From positions 1-33,804 of the forward strand of contig CAMCVK010000020.1 of assembly GCA_945881865.1 (NCBI GenBank): a stretch of DNA of 33,804 bases, in the 5' to 3' direction. A program made the translations under genes and the position numbers. This DNA is from Fimbriimonas ginsengisoli Gsoil 348. Its GTDB lineage: Bacteria; Armatimonadota; Fimbriimonadia; Fimbriimonadales; Fimbriimonadaceae. This document shows positions 7,446-14,774 of the stretch, piece after piece (positions within the stretch are counted from its first letter, which is position 1; each line of letters opens with the position of its first letter). The notes beneath the pieces were generated by a model, which did not search any database, was not told the origin of the DNA, and saw only the letters and a list, made by a program, of their open reading frames with translations.

Positions 7446-7463
7446 CTAGCCGCCGGCGGCTAG
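7446..7463. repeat. Perfect 18-bp palindrome spanning a stop codon between convergent genes
   Basis: CTAGCCGCC/GGCGGCTAG is a perfect inverted repeat. Its left half contains the stop codon of the reverse-strand hydrolase and it begins 5 bp after the stop of the GH109-like gene. It is the only structure between the two convergent genes and may serve as a bidirectional terminator, although no T-run follows. Confidence 0.5.
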
Positions 7464-9791
7464 GTCCCAAGTCGGGCCGAAGAATCCGGCGGCCGAAACG
7501 CCGTCGATCCCTTTCTGAAGGTGGTCGGCGGCCAGGACCATGAAGTCGGGCATCCCCGCGCCCGAGGTGAACAGCGGCACGCGATAGGACGATCTTGCGG
7601 CGGCGAGGCTCGTCGGCGAGATCGTGGCTACGGACGCAATCTCGGAGCCCGGGCGAGGCCGAATCATGAACAGCGTATTGCCGCCGGTGAGGGCGATGCT
7701 CTTGCCGTCCGCAAAGTTCAGCGAGATCGCGGTTGTGCCGCCCCGGACCGGGGAATCGCCGAGGAGGTCGCTCTGGCCAAACACGAGCAAGTTTCGATCT
7801 TTGAACTTTGGCGCGTCCTTCTCTTCGATGATTTCTACTGCGCCGTTGCCCCGGTAGTAGTAGGTTTCGGCGGCAAATCGCGCGGCCTTTCTTGCCCAAT
7901 CCTGCATCTCGGCGGTTCCTTGGGAGCCAATCACGAACACGACTCGGTTCCGGAAAATGTCTTTGAAACTTCCGGACCGGTTTTGATTCTTCTCTTTCGT
8001 GCTCGGCAGCGAAGCAATTCGCCAAGTTGTGGCTCCGCGCTGTAGCGTGAGTCGGTCAGCCGTTGTCGTGACGGTTTGGCCGTCGATTTCCACCTTAACC
8101 GGGCCCTGAGTCGCCAACGGTGCGGGATCCAAAGTGAGGGACCGCACGTTCTCGGTCGTCACCCGGAAGGTCGCCAACTGCGGCATCGCCTCTGCGACCA
8201 CCCGTGAAGGTGCAAACGAGGTGGTACTTTGGTTCACGGTTACCCAAAAGGACCGGCTCGAAATACCGGGATCGGCGGTGCTGAAATTGACCTTTCGAAC
8301 TTCGGACGTTTGCGGCAATCTGGCGGCGGCGAAGGAGCGCCAAATCTCGACGTCATCAACCGCGTCGGCTCCCGGCTCGGGCGAACCATCCCACCAGTGG
8401 CCCGCGCCCGGCACTTCCTTCCACCGCAGCCGCGCCTGCTTGGGCAGCAAAAGCTCGCGCATTCGTCGGGCTTCCGTCACCGGGACGTTGTCATCGGCGT
8501 CTCCGTGGAGCACGAAAATCTCTGGCGTGAGGAGGTTATCGATCCGGCTCAGGGTGTCGCTGGGCGAATTCGCGCGCGTCAGCACCCGACCGACCGCCGT
8601 ATCCGGGAAGGTCGGCGAGCCGGTGTAGCTGTTGAAGCTGATCCAGCCGGCGCTGGGGGCGATTGCGGCGAACATCGACGGGAAATTGGAGCCCATTTGC
8701 CAGGTGCCGTGGCCGCCCATCGAGTGGCCGGTGGCGTAGATTCGCGTCGGATCGGGCTGGAATTGCGCGCGAGCGTGATCCAGAACTTCCATGGCATCAC
8801 GCCGGCCAATGTCCTCCCAGTCGAATCCATACGGGCGTCGGTTCGTGGCCGCGACCAGGTTTGCCCATGTCTTTTGGCCGTAGGCTTCGGCTTGGCCCTG
8901 CGCTTCGACGCTCGCTCCGTGCATAGAAAGCACCAGCGCCTGGCCAGCGCCCGGCCGCAACGAAGGCTGGACCGCGTAGTACTGCACGCTGCCATCGATG
9001 TCGCTGATGAAGGTTCGGCGGTAGCTCTCGGTGGTCTTCCGAACCCGCAGCGTGATGGTCTGCTCGTCGGCCGCTTTTCCTTTTTGAATCAGCCGCAGGG
9101 TCACGCGACCGTCCTTGCCGGTGGGGATCTGAAAGCCGACTTTGCGGACGCTCTCAGCCGGCACCGGCGGAAGCTTCGTCCGGACGGTGCGGCCGTTCGC
9201 GCGGGCTTCCAATGTCAGGTCGGATTGAACGTCCGCCGTCGCGTTGCGGACGATGATTCCTCCCCAGAGCGGCCGTTTGTCGGATGGAAGCAGGTCCGGC
9301 ATCGTGGTATCGCGCAGATCGAGACTTACCGGCGCGGTCACCGGCACGAGCCGCGCCGAGAACGAGCCGCGACCAACCGCGAAGACAAACTCGTGCGATC
9401 CCGCCGAGAGTCGAACCGGCAAGGAAAGGTAACCGAACGAATACGGGTCGCCGGCCCTGGGCGCACCGTTAACGTAGGCGGCCCCGTTCCCTTTTGCTTC
9501 CAAGAAGAAAGCCTTCTCCTGCGGCAGATTCAGCGTAAATCGAACATAGCCGCTCTGGAAGGGAGGTCCGGAAAAGACGCCTTCTTTCGCCGTAACCGGC
9601 TTCCAATTTGTGACGTCGAAGCGGCCGGTTTCGGCGAAAGCGGCTTCGATCGGATCTCTGCGGATGATGGAGCGCGGCGAACCCGAAACGCCGATTGCGA
9701 GGCCTTCGGAGAAGACAATCGGGGCGTCGGCGGCAAGGGCGATGGCAATAAGGCCGGTGAGCACAATGCCATTATGCCTTTCGGTTAACAT
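7446..9791 (-). CDS. Large secreted alpha/beta hydrolase (prolyl-oligopeptidase/esterase-like)
   Basis: A 781-aa protein from ATG 9791 (a second ATG at 9797 adds two residues). A signal peptide (IVLTGLIAIALAADAPIVF) is followed by a beta-rich N-terminal half, then an alpha/beta hydrolase domain with nucleophile GHSMGGHGTW (Ser357), acid loop LHGDADDNVPV and histidine loop GAGHWWDG, giving a complete catalytic triad. A further C-terminal region of about 300 aa (from about FVIGSQGTAEMQDWARKAA) resembles nothing I can name. This layout is seen in secreted esterases and peptidases of the S9/PHB-depolymerase-like group. Longer N-terminal frames read antisense through the NamZ-like gene and were discarded. 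It is divergent from the NamZ-like gene with only 6 bp between start codons. Confidence 0.82.
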   Translation of the reverse strand: MLTERHNGIVLTGLIAIALAADAPIVFSEGLAIGVSGSPRSIIRRDPIEAAFAETGRFDVTNWKPVTAKEGVFSGPPFQSGYVRFTLNLPQEKAFFLEAKGNGAAYVNGAPRAGDPYSFGYLSLPVRLSAGSHEFVFAVGRGSFSARLVPVTAPVSLDLRDTTMPDLLPSDKRPLWGGIIVRNATADVQSDLTLEARANGRTVRTKLPPVPAESVRKVGFQIPTGKDGRVTLRLIQKGKAADEQTITLRVRKTTESYRRTFISDIDGSVQYYAVQPSLRPGAGQALVLSMHGASVEAQGQAEAYGQKTWANLVAATNRRPYGFDWEDIGRRDAMEVLDHARAQFQPDPTRIYATGHSMGGHGTWQMGSNFPSMFAAIAPSAGWISFNSYTGSPTFPDTAVGRVLTRANSPSDTLSRIDNLLTPEIFVLHGDADDNVPVTEARRMRELLLPKQARLRWKEVPGAGHWWDGSPEPGADAVDDVEIWRSFAAARLPQTSEVRKVNFSTADPGISSRSFWVTVNQSTTSFAPSRVVAEAMPQLATFRVTTENVRSLTLDPAPLATQGPVKVEIDGQTVTTTADRLTLQRGATTWRIASLPSTKEKNQNRSGSFKDIFRNRVVFVIGSQGTAEMQDWARKAARFAAETYYYRGNGAVEIIEEKDAPKFKDRNLLVFGQSDLLGDSPVRGGTTAISLNFADGKSIALTGGNTLFMIRPRPGSEIASVATISPTSLAAARSSYRVPLFTSGAGMPDFMVLAADHLQKGIDGVSAAGFFGPTWDLAAGG

Positions 9792-9797
9792 CCGCAT
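9786..9797 (+). promoter_or_regulatory. Putative leaderless -10 box of the NamZ-like gene
   Basis: TAACAT (9786-9791) plus six bases precedes the ATG at 9798. The box overlaps the start codon of the divergent hydrolase gene: the CAT at 9789-9791 is its ATG on the other strand. Confidence 0.4.
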
Positions 9798-11051
9798 ATG
9801 CACGTGCTTTCTGGGCTGGATGTCGTTGTCGCGGAGGACCTCTCGAGGTTGCGGGGGCAGAGTATCGGCCTGGTCACAAACCAGGCCGCCATCGACTCGC
9901 AGTATTGCCACATCCTCGACCTCTTCCTACCCTTCCACCGACGCGGCGAGCTCAACCTCGCCGCTGTCTTCGGCCCGGAGCACGGCCTCTTCGGACACAC
10001 GCAGGACAACATGATCGAGTGGGAGGGCCTGCCCGACCCGCGAACGGGCGTCGTCGTGCATTCGCTCTACGGCGAGCACCGCCGGCCGGTCCAAAAAATG
10101 ATGGCGGGGGTCGAGCGGTTCGTCATCGACCTTCCCGACATCGGAAGCCGCTACTACACATTTGCCTGGACAATGGCGCACTGCCTGGAGGCGGCCGTCG
10201 AGTTTGGCGTCCCCGTAACGATCCTCGACCGCCCGAACCCGATCGGCGGCACGATTACCGAGGGACCGGTCCTCGACTTGGCATATTCGAGCTTCGTTGG
10301 TTTATATCCCGTTCCCACCCGGCACGGCCTCACGCTTGGAGAAATCGCGCGGTTCGTCAACGAGTTCCACCTCGGCGGCGCGGTTGACCTGGAGATCATC
10401 GAAGCCCAGGGCTGGGACCGTGCGCAGTATCAAGACGAAACCGGGCTGCCATGGGCGATGCCGTCGCCGAACATGCCCACCGTGCAAACAGCGGCGGTCT
10501 ACCCGGGCGGCTGCCTCTTGGAGGCCACAAACCTGAGCGAGGGTCGCGGCACCACGCGTCCGTTCGAAATCTTCGGCGCACCATTTCTGGACGGCTGGAA
10601 ACTCGCTGAATCCCTCAACCGCCTCGAGCTCCCCGGCGTGATCTTTCGGCCGCTGCCGTTCGAGCCGACGTTCAACAAACACGCACGGCAGCTCTGCGAG
10701 GGCTGCTTCGCTCACGTCACCGACCGAAGCACCTTTGAGCCGGTGCTCGCGTACGTCGCCATCCTTCAAGAGTGCCTGCGGCAGACCGGGTTGCACGATT
10801 CGTCAACGGTCGCGCGGCCCGACGTCTTTCAGGCAAACTCCAGCGAAACCGGGCTTGGCGGGTTCGCTTGGAAGCAACCGCCTTACGAGTACGTGAACGA
10901 CCGGATGCCAATCGACATCCTTGCCGGAAACGGCTGGCTACGGGGCGACATCGAGAACCTCACGCCGCTCGGCGAAATTCGGGAAAGGTTCCGAACTGAA
11001 TCCGCGAAGTTTCTTCAAGAAACATTGCCGATTCGTGGCTACGCCCACTAA
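9798..11051 (+). CDS. DUF1343 / exo-beta-N-acetylmuramidase NamZ-like (GH171)
   Basis: A 417-aa protein with the DUF1343 pattern along its length: GLDVVVAEDLSRLRGQSIGLVTNQAAID, AVFGPEHGLFG, RFVIDLPDIGSRYYTFAWTM, VTILDRPNPIGG, PVPTRHGLTLGEIARF, LPWAMPSPNMPT and LLEATNLSEGRGTTRPFEIFGAP. NamZ of B. subtilis, the founding enzyme, removes terminal MurNAc from peptidoglycan fragments. Unlike that secreted enzyme, this protein starts directly at the domain with no signal peptide (MHVLSGLDVVV), so it would act in the cytoplasm unless the start is wrong; there is no room upstream for one. It is divergent from the secreted hydrolase. Confidence 0.9.
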   Translation: MHVLSGLDVVVAEDLSRLRGQSIGLVTNQAAIDSQYCHILDLFLPFHRRGELNLAAVFGPEHGLFGHTQDNMIEWEGLPDPRTGVVVHSLYGEHRRPVQKMMAGVERFVIDLPDIGSRYYTFAWTMAHCLEAAVEFGVPVTILDRPNPIGGTITEGPVLDLAYSSFVGLYPVPTRHGLTLGEIARFVNEFHLGGAVDLEIIEAQGWDRAQYQDETGLPWAMPSPNMPTVQTAAVYPGGCLLEATNLSEGRGTTRPFEIFGAPFLDGWKLAESLNRLELPGVIFRPLPFEPTFNKHARQLCEGCFAHVTDRSTFEPVLAYVAILQECLRQTGLHDSSTVARPDVFQANSSETGLGGFAWKQPPYEYVNDRMPIDILAGNGWLRGDIENLTPLGEIRERFRTESAKFLQETLPIRGYAH

Positions 11052-11104
11052 TCAGGCGGAAGTTTCCCCTCCCACCTTCCAGAAGTTAGGCGAGAATGCA
11101 TTTC

Positions 11105-11120
11105 TTAACAAACTCTTAAC
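11105..11120 (+). promoter_or_regulatory. TTAA-type direct repeat upstream of pilin-like gene 1
   Basis: TTAACAAACTCTTAAC consists of two TTAAC half-sites whose starts are 11 bp apart, one helical turn. The second half-site begins 98 bp before the ATG at 11214. The same spacing appears upstream of pilin-like gene 2 (12449-12464) at 97 bp. This could be an operator or part of a promoter. An inverted repeat GCGGGCA/TGCCCGC (11123-11129/11152-11158) follows in the leader. Confidence 0.45.
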
Positions 11121-11213
11121 GTGCGGGCACCATTATGTGTGAGGGTTTTTATGCCCGCCTTGAGGATGTCTGCGTTCCTAACGTCGGCTGTCAGCAAGTG
11201 AATTGAGGATCTT

Positions 11214-12206
11214 ATGAAGAAAGCATTTACTCTCATTGAACTCCTCGTAGTCATCGCGATCATCGCGATTTTGGCTGCGATTCTGTTCCCCGTTTTCGCT
11301 CAGGCTAAGGCTGCTGCAAAGGGAACCCAGGCAATCTCGAACCAGAAGCAGATCGGTCTCGGAATCGTTCTCTACGCTGGCGACTACGACGATATCCTGC
11401 CGCGACAGGATGGCTGTAACGACAAGTCGGCTCTCAACACCGCTCTGAACACGAACCCGTTCAATGCGACCGGCGTTGGCTGCTCCGCTTCGCCGTTCTT
11501 CTACCGCATGAACCACTTCTCGTGGCAGAAGTGGATTCTTCCGTACACGAAGAACACCGAGATGTTCGTCAACCCCTTCCGCGGCCGAAGCAACCGACTT
11601 ACCCCGAGCTGCCCGACCGGCGAGTGGACGGGTTGCGGCCAGCTGACCGCTAGCTTCGCCCTCAACCTTTCGCTCTTTGGTGCGCTTAACACGTACAACC
11701 AGAGCCCGACCGCTGTGAACCAGTACCGCGACTCCTTCCGCGGCGGCAGCATCAACAACCTTCCGGACGTCGCAGGCGCGATGATCGCGATGGAAGTTGG
11801 TAACCCGAACATCGCATTCGCTCCGACGTCGCCGGTTACGGGTGACGCGGGTGTGACGCAGATCAACTACGCTCCGGCAGTCCGAGAGGTCTGGAAGCGA
11901 GAGTTCTACAAGTCGTCCACGGCTTGCGACGCGACCAACACGGCCGACTGGACCGATTCCAACGTAATCGATGAGACCCGAGCACCCCGCGGCGGCTTCG
12001 CCGTTGCTTACGCCGACGGTCACACGAAGTTCATGAAGGTGAACGAGTTCCTTGGCAAGACCCCGACCGCAGCTGAGTACGGCGTGGCCGTTCCGTCCTT
12101 TACGTCCTCGGGTGTAGGCCGATGTATGTTCCCTGGCGGAACGTTCCGCATCAGCAACATCCCGAACACCAACATCAACTTCCCGCTCTGGGGCTTGGGC
12201 GGCTAG
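11214..12206 (+). CDS. Type IV pilin-like H-X9-DG protein, cassette 1
   Basis: A 330-aa protein with a class III prepilin signal [20 protein letters not shown] and Glu at mature position 5; the residue before the cleavage site is Ala instead of Gly. The membrane helix is followed by a cysteine-rich globular domain (C68, C90, C133, C141, C238, C304). The C-terminal [14 protein letters not shown] (D268-G269-H270) matches the DUF1559/H-X9-DG tail, but the His expected nine residues before DG is absent. It ends in [10 protein letters not shown] good ribosome site (TTGAGGATCTTATG) and even codon use suggest strong expression. The stop overlaps the start of a small lipoprotein gene. These proteins are processed by a prepilin peptidase; none is encoded here. 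Confidence 0.92.
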   Translation: MKKAFTLIELLVVIAIIAILAAILFPVFAQAKAAAKGTQAISNQKQIGLGIVLYAGDYDDILPRQDGCNDKSALNTALNTNPFNATGVGCSASPFFYRMNHFSWQKWILPYTKNTEMFVNPFRGRSNRLTPSCPTGEWTGCGQLTASFALNLSLFGALNTYNQSPTAVNQYRDSFRGGSINNLPDVAGAMIAMEVGNPNIAFAPTSPVTGDAGVTQINYAPAVREVWKREFYKSSTACDATNTADWTDSNVIDETRAPRGGFAVAYADGHTKFMKVNEFLGKTPTAAEYGVAVPSFTSSGVGRCMFPGGTFRISNIPNTNINFPLWGLGG

Positions 12207-12367
12207 TGCGCAAGATCGCCGGAATTCTGGCAACGCTGTTCGCTGTCGGCATTCTTGTCGGCTGCGAGCCATCCGAAGACCGCACGGACGTGCGGGACAA
12301 GATGGAGCAGGCCAAGAAAGCTGATGCCGAAGCGGCAAAGGCTGAAGGGACTCAGGACAACCCTTAA
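12206..12367 (+). CDS. Small lipoprotein of pilin cassette 1 (53 aa)
   Basis: GTG at 12206 overlaps the last base of the pilin stop (TAGTG), giving 53 aa. It has a lipoprotein signal: Arg-Lys, a hydrophobic run (IAGILATLFAVGI), and lipobox LVGC with Cys20 as the lipidated residue. The mature peptide is only 34 aa, highly charged and probably helical (DVRDKMEQAKKADAEAAKAE). The one-base overlap with the pilin gene implies translational coupling. A strong terminator follows 6 bp after the stop. I recognise no family. The same kind of gene follows each of the other two pilins. Confidence 0.85.
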   Translation: MRKIAGILATLFAVGILVGCEPSEDRTDVRDKMEQAKKADAEAAKAEGTQDNP

Positions 12368-12373
12368 AAAGGT

Positions 12374-12399
12374 GGCCCGCCGAAAGGCGGGCCTTTTTT
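12374..12399 (+). terminator. Rho-independent terminator of pilin cassette 1
   Basis: GGCCCGCC (12374-12381), GAAA tetraloop, GGCGGGCC (12386-12393), then six T. This is a textbook intrinsic terminator directly after the small lipoprotein gene, showing that pilin and lipoprotein form one transcription unit. Confidence 0.93.
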
Positions 12400-12448
12400 G
12401 CGCCAAGTTATAAAAACTTCGCCATAAATCATGTTCGACGCCAAACTG

Positions 12449-12464
12449 TTAAAGCTCTCTTAAC
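12449..12464 (+). promoter_or_regulatory. TTAA-type direct repeat upstream of pilin-like gene 2
   Basis: TTAAAGCTCTCTTAAC has the same 11-bp spacing and shares the CTCTTAAC right half with the element at 11105-11120. The right half-site begins 97 bp before the ATG at 12557. A hairpin GTGGCG-GCAA-CGCCAC (12487-12502) with a GNRA loop lies in the leader between the element and the start codon. Confidence 0.45.
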
Positions 12465-12556
12465 AATTGGGCCTTAGAGTTAACCGGTGGCGGCAACGCC
12501 ACTCTTGCGCAAGCTGGGTCTTCACGGCCCTGATCGCGAGGATTTTGAGGAACATT

Positions 12557-13531
12557 ATGAAAAAGGCATTTACCCTTATCGAGCTTCTCGTGGTCATCGC
12601 GATCATCGCGATTCTCGCCGCAATTCTCTTCCCTGTTTTCGCCCAGGCAAAGCTCGCCGCAAAGAAGACCTCGTCGCTTTCTAACCAGAAGCAGATCACG
12701 ACGAGCATGTTCCTTTACACCAGCGACAGCGATGACATCTACGCTCGAAACGACGAGTGCATCCTGTTCAGCTCGCTCAACCCGGCTCTCAAGACCCCGG
12801 CCCTCAACTCCGCCACCGGCCAAGGCTGCACGCCTAACGGCAGCACCGGCTTCTACAACCGACTGAACCACTTCAGCTGGCCTAAGTGGGTCATGCCCTA
12901 CGTTAAGAACACCGACATGTTCTTCAACCCGGTTAAGGGTCGCGTCACCGGCGCTACCTTCGGTTGCACGGCCGGCGCTTGGGAGAGCTGTGGTCAGATG
13001 TTCGGCAGCTACGCTATCAACCTTTCGATCACGGGTTCGTTGAACACGTACGACGAAGCAGTTGGAGCCAGTTCGCAGCGAATCTATCGAAACAGCTGGA
13101 CGGGCGGCACGCAGACGGCTCTCCGGAGCCCGGCTGAGACCCTCCTGTTCTGGGTGACTTCGAACCCGACCACGTCGGTTGTTCCGAACGGCTTCCTTGA
13201 TGCAGAGTTCTCCAACTACTCGGCGACCGTTTACCCGGCCGTCGTGCGAGAGCAGCTCATCAACGACCTCTACGACGGCGCCAACGACGGCACCGCCACC
13301 GGCAAGAAGCTCATCGACTCGCGAACGGAAGCTGGCGGATTCAACATCGGCTTCGCCGACGGTCACGCCAAGTATATGAAGGCAGAAGCCATGATCGGCC
13401 AGACGCCGACCATCGCTGAGTACTCGCCAGGAATGAGCAGCACCCAGGCAGGACTTGCCGGTTCGACCCAGCGACTTGGCGCTGCCGTCAACCTCAACGT
13501 CAACTACCCGCTCTGGGGTCTCGGCCAGTGA
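12557..13531 (+). CDS. Type IV pilin-like H-X9-DG protein, cassette 2
   Basis: A 324-aa paralogue of the cassette 1 pilin: the first 32 residues are identical ([13 protein letters not shown]... to AQAK). Conserved landmarks are SNQKQI, F-Y-x-R-x-N-H-F-S-W, GQMFGSYAINLS and the tail GFNIGFADGHAKYM (D268-G269-H270), ending in NYPLWGLGQ. It has four cysteines (C68, C91, C137, C145) matching the first four of cassette 1 but lacks the third pair. The start at 12557 follows TTTTGAGGAACATT, nearly the same ribosome site as cassette 1; an in-frame TTG at 12467 would add 30 residues in front of the prepilin signal and was rejected. Arg is mostly CGA. The stop overlaps the next start by four bases (GTGA). 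Confidence 0.92.
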   Translation: MKKAFTLIELLVVIAIIAILAAILFPVFAQAKLAAKKTSSLSNQKQITTSMFLYTSDSDDIYARNDECILFSSLNPALKTPALNSATGQGCTPNGSTGFYNRLNHFSWPKWVMPYVKNTDMFFNPVKGRVTGATFGCTAGAWESCGQMFGSYAINLSITGSLNTYDEAVGASSQRIYRNSWTGGTQTALRSPAETLLFWVTSNPTTSVVPNGFLDAEFSNYSATVYPAVVREQLINDLYDGANDGTATGKKLIDSRTEAGGFNIGFADGHAKYMKAEAMIGQTPTIAEYSPGMSSTQAGLAGSTQRLGAAVNLNVNYPLWGLGQ

Positions 13532-13680
13532 TTCGAAGGGTCGCTCTTGTCGTTCTCGCCACATCGATAGTCGCCCTTTTGGGCGGCTGCGGCGAACCAA
13601 CGCAGAAAGAGGCCCAAGACAGTCAAGAGCAGATCAAAAAAGAGATGAAGGCCAGCGGCGACGACAAGAACGCCTACTGA
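13528..13680 (+). CDS. Small lipoprotein of pilin cassette 2 (50 aa)
   Basis: GTG at 13528 overlaps the pilin stop (GTGA), giving 50 aa. Signal: VIRRVALVVLATSIVALL, lipobox LGGC with Cys21; the mature peptide is 30 aa, charged and helix-prone (QKEAQDSQEQIKKEMKASGDD). There is no sequence identity to the cassette 1 lipoprotein beyond composition, but size, position and overlap are the same. An intrinsic terminator follows 14 bp downstream. Too short for automatic ORF calling, and no family is recognised. Confidence 0.85.
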   Translation: MIRRVALVVLATSIVALLGGCGEPTQKEAQDSQEQIKKEMKASGDDKNAY

Positions 13681-13694
13681 CCTCTGAAAGAAAC

Positions 13695-13725
13695 GGCTCG
13701 GCAAGCTTCTTGCCGGGCCCTTTTT
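13695..13725 (+). terminator. Rho-independent terminator of pilin cassette 2
   Basis: GGCTCGGCAAG (13695-13705), loop CTT, CTTGCCGGGCC (13709-13719) with one G-T wobble, followed by a T-rich tract. Confidence 0.9.
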
Positions 13726-13807
13726 CTCTTTTTCTGCCGTGCGACAGAATGCGTTGTAAAATCTTTAATGCGTCTTGCGCCATGCGCAACTGATTGCCGA
13801 GCGTGCC

Positions 13808-14773
13808 ATGAAGCAGGCCTTCACCCTTATCGAACTCCTTGTGGTTATTGCCATCGTGAGCATTTTGGCGGCGGTGTTATTCCCGGTGTTCGCACGGGCA
13901 AAAGTTTCCGCAAAGAAGACGACCGGAATCAGCCATCAAAAACAGATTGGGATTGGCTTCATCCTGTATGCGGGCGACTCGGACGATATGTACCCGCGCC
14001 AGGACGACTGCGTTCCTGGCTCATCTTTAAACCCGGCGCTCCGCAGCAACCCGGGTCCAGGCGACGGCTGTAGTTCGGCGCCATTCTACAACCGAACAAA
14101 CCACTACAGCTTCCAAAAGTGGATCATGCCCTACATGAAGAGCTCAGGCCTTTTCTTGCACCCGGGCCGGAGCCTCAACAACCTCGAAACCGCCAGTTGT
14201 CTGAATGGGCAGTGGACCTCTTGCGGTCAGATCACCGGGTCTTTCGCACTCAATCTCTCGATCACGGGGGCGCTCAACGTCTATGGAAATCCGGACCGCG
14301 CCAACGCGTACCGAAACAGCTTTTTGGGCGGATCCATGGGCGCCATCTCCCGGCCGGCAGAAACCATGATCCTGCTGGAAACCGGAAACCCGGTTCTCGC
14401 CTATGCCCCGACGGCCTTCGACGATGCGGATCGCTCCAATAATAGCGTCACCCACTATCCGGCCGCGTTCCGAGAAATCTATGCTCATGAGCTGCTTGAA
14501 GAGCCCGGCGACAACTGCACTGGATTGATGCAAGACATGACCGGAGCGTCTGCCGACGAAAACCGAGTGTTCGCGGATGGCCTAATCATTGGCTATACCG
14601 ACAGCCACGTCAAGTTTCTTCCGGTTCGCGAGTTTTTGGCGAAGACCCCAAGCGTCCTGGAATATGGCATGCCGAAGTTTGATTACTGCGGAATATCAAG
14701 CGGCTCCAACGCGTTCACCAATGGGAAGCCCAATGTCGGCATTAACTACCCGCTCTGGGGCCTAGGAGACTAA
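13808..14773 (+). CDS. Type IV pilin-like H-X9-DG-derived protein, cassette 3
   Basis: A 321-aa paralogue of the two preceding pilins. Signal [20 protein letters not shown], again with Ala before the cleavage site. Six cysteines (C68, C88, C131, C139, C237, C294) match all six of cassette 1. The tail motif is altered to IIGYTDSHVKFL (DS instead of DG), and the protein ends NYPLWGLGD. The ATG at 13808 was chosen because the prepilin signal begins there; the frame is open further upstream. Its ribosome site is weaker than in cassettes 1 and 2 and only a degenerate TTAA-like element (13754-13769) lies upstream, so it may be less strongly expressed. More divergent in sequence than cassettes 1 and 2 are from each other at the N-terminus. 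Confidence 0.9.
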   Translation: MKQAFTLIELLVVIAIVSILAAVLFPVFARAKVSAKKTTGISHQKQIGIGFILYAGDSDDMYPRQDDCVPGSSLNPALRSNPGPGDGCSSAPFYNRTNHYSFQKWIMPYMKSSGLFLHPGRSLNNLETASCLNGQWTSCGQITGSFALNLSITGALNVYGNPDRANAYRNSFLGGSMGAISRPAETMILLETGNPVLAYAPTAFDDADRSNNSVTHYPAAFREIYAHELLEEPGDNCTGLMQDMTGASADENRVFADGLIIGYTDSHVKFLPVREFLAKTPSVLEYGMPKFDYCGISSGSNAFTNGKPNVGINYPLWGLGD

Positions 14774-14774
14774 T

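Noticed and set aside
8229-9788. Long open frame (519 codons) on the plus strand, antisense to the secreted hydrolase
   Set aside because: It mirrors the codon pattern of the real gene in GC-rich DNA, has Arg/Gly-rich unstructured sequence with no recognisable domain, and the opposite strand has a complete catalytic triad and signal peptide.
12122-12205. Upstream extension of the first small lipoprotein to an ATG at 12122
   Set aside because: The extension reads out of frame through the pilin C-terminus. The lipoprotein signal begins at GTG 12206, which overlaps the pilin stop.
11178-12338. Open frames of over 380 codons antisense to pilin genes 1 and 2 (also 12449-13600)
   Set aside because: They exist because the pilin genes avoid codons whose complement is a stop. 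The translations look non-protein-like, and the pilin strands carry ribosome sites, signals and terminators.
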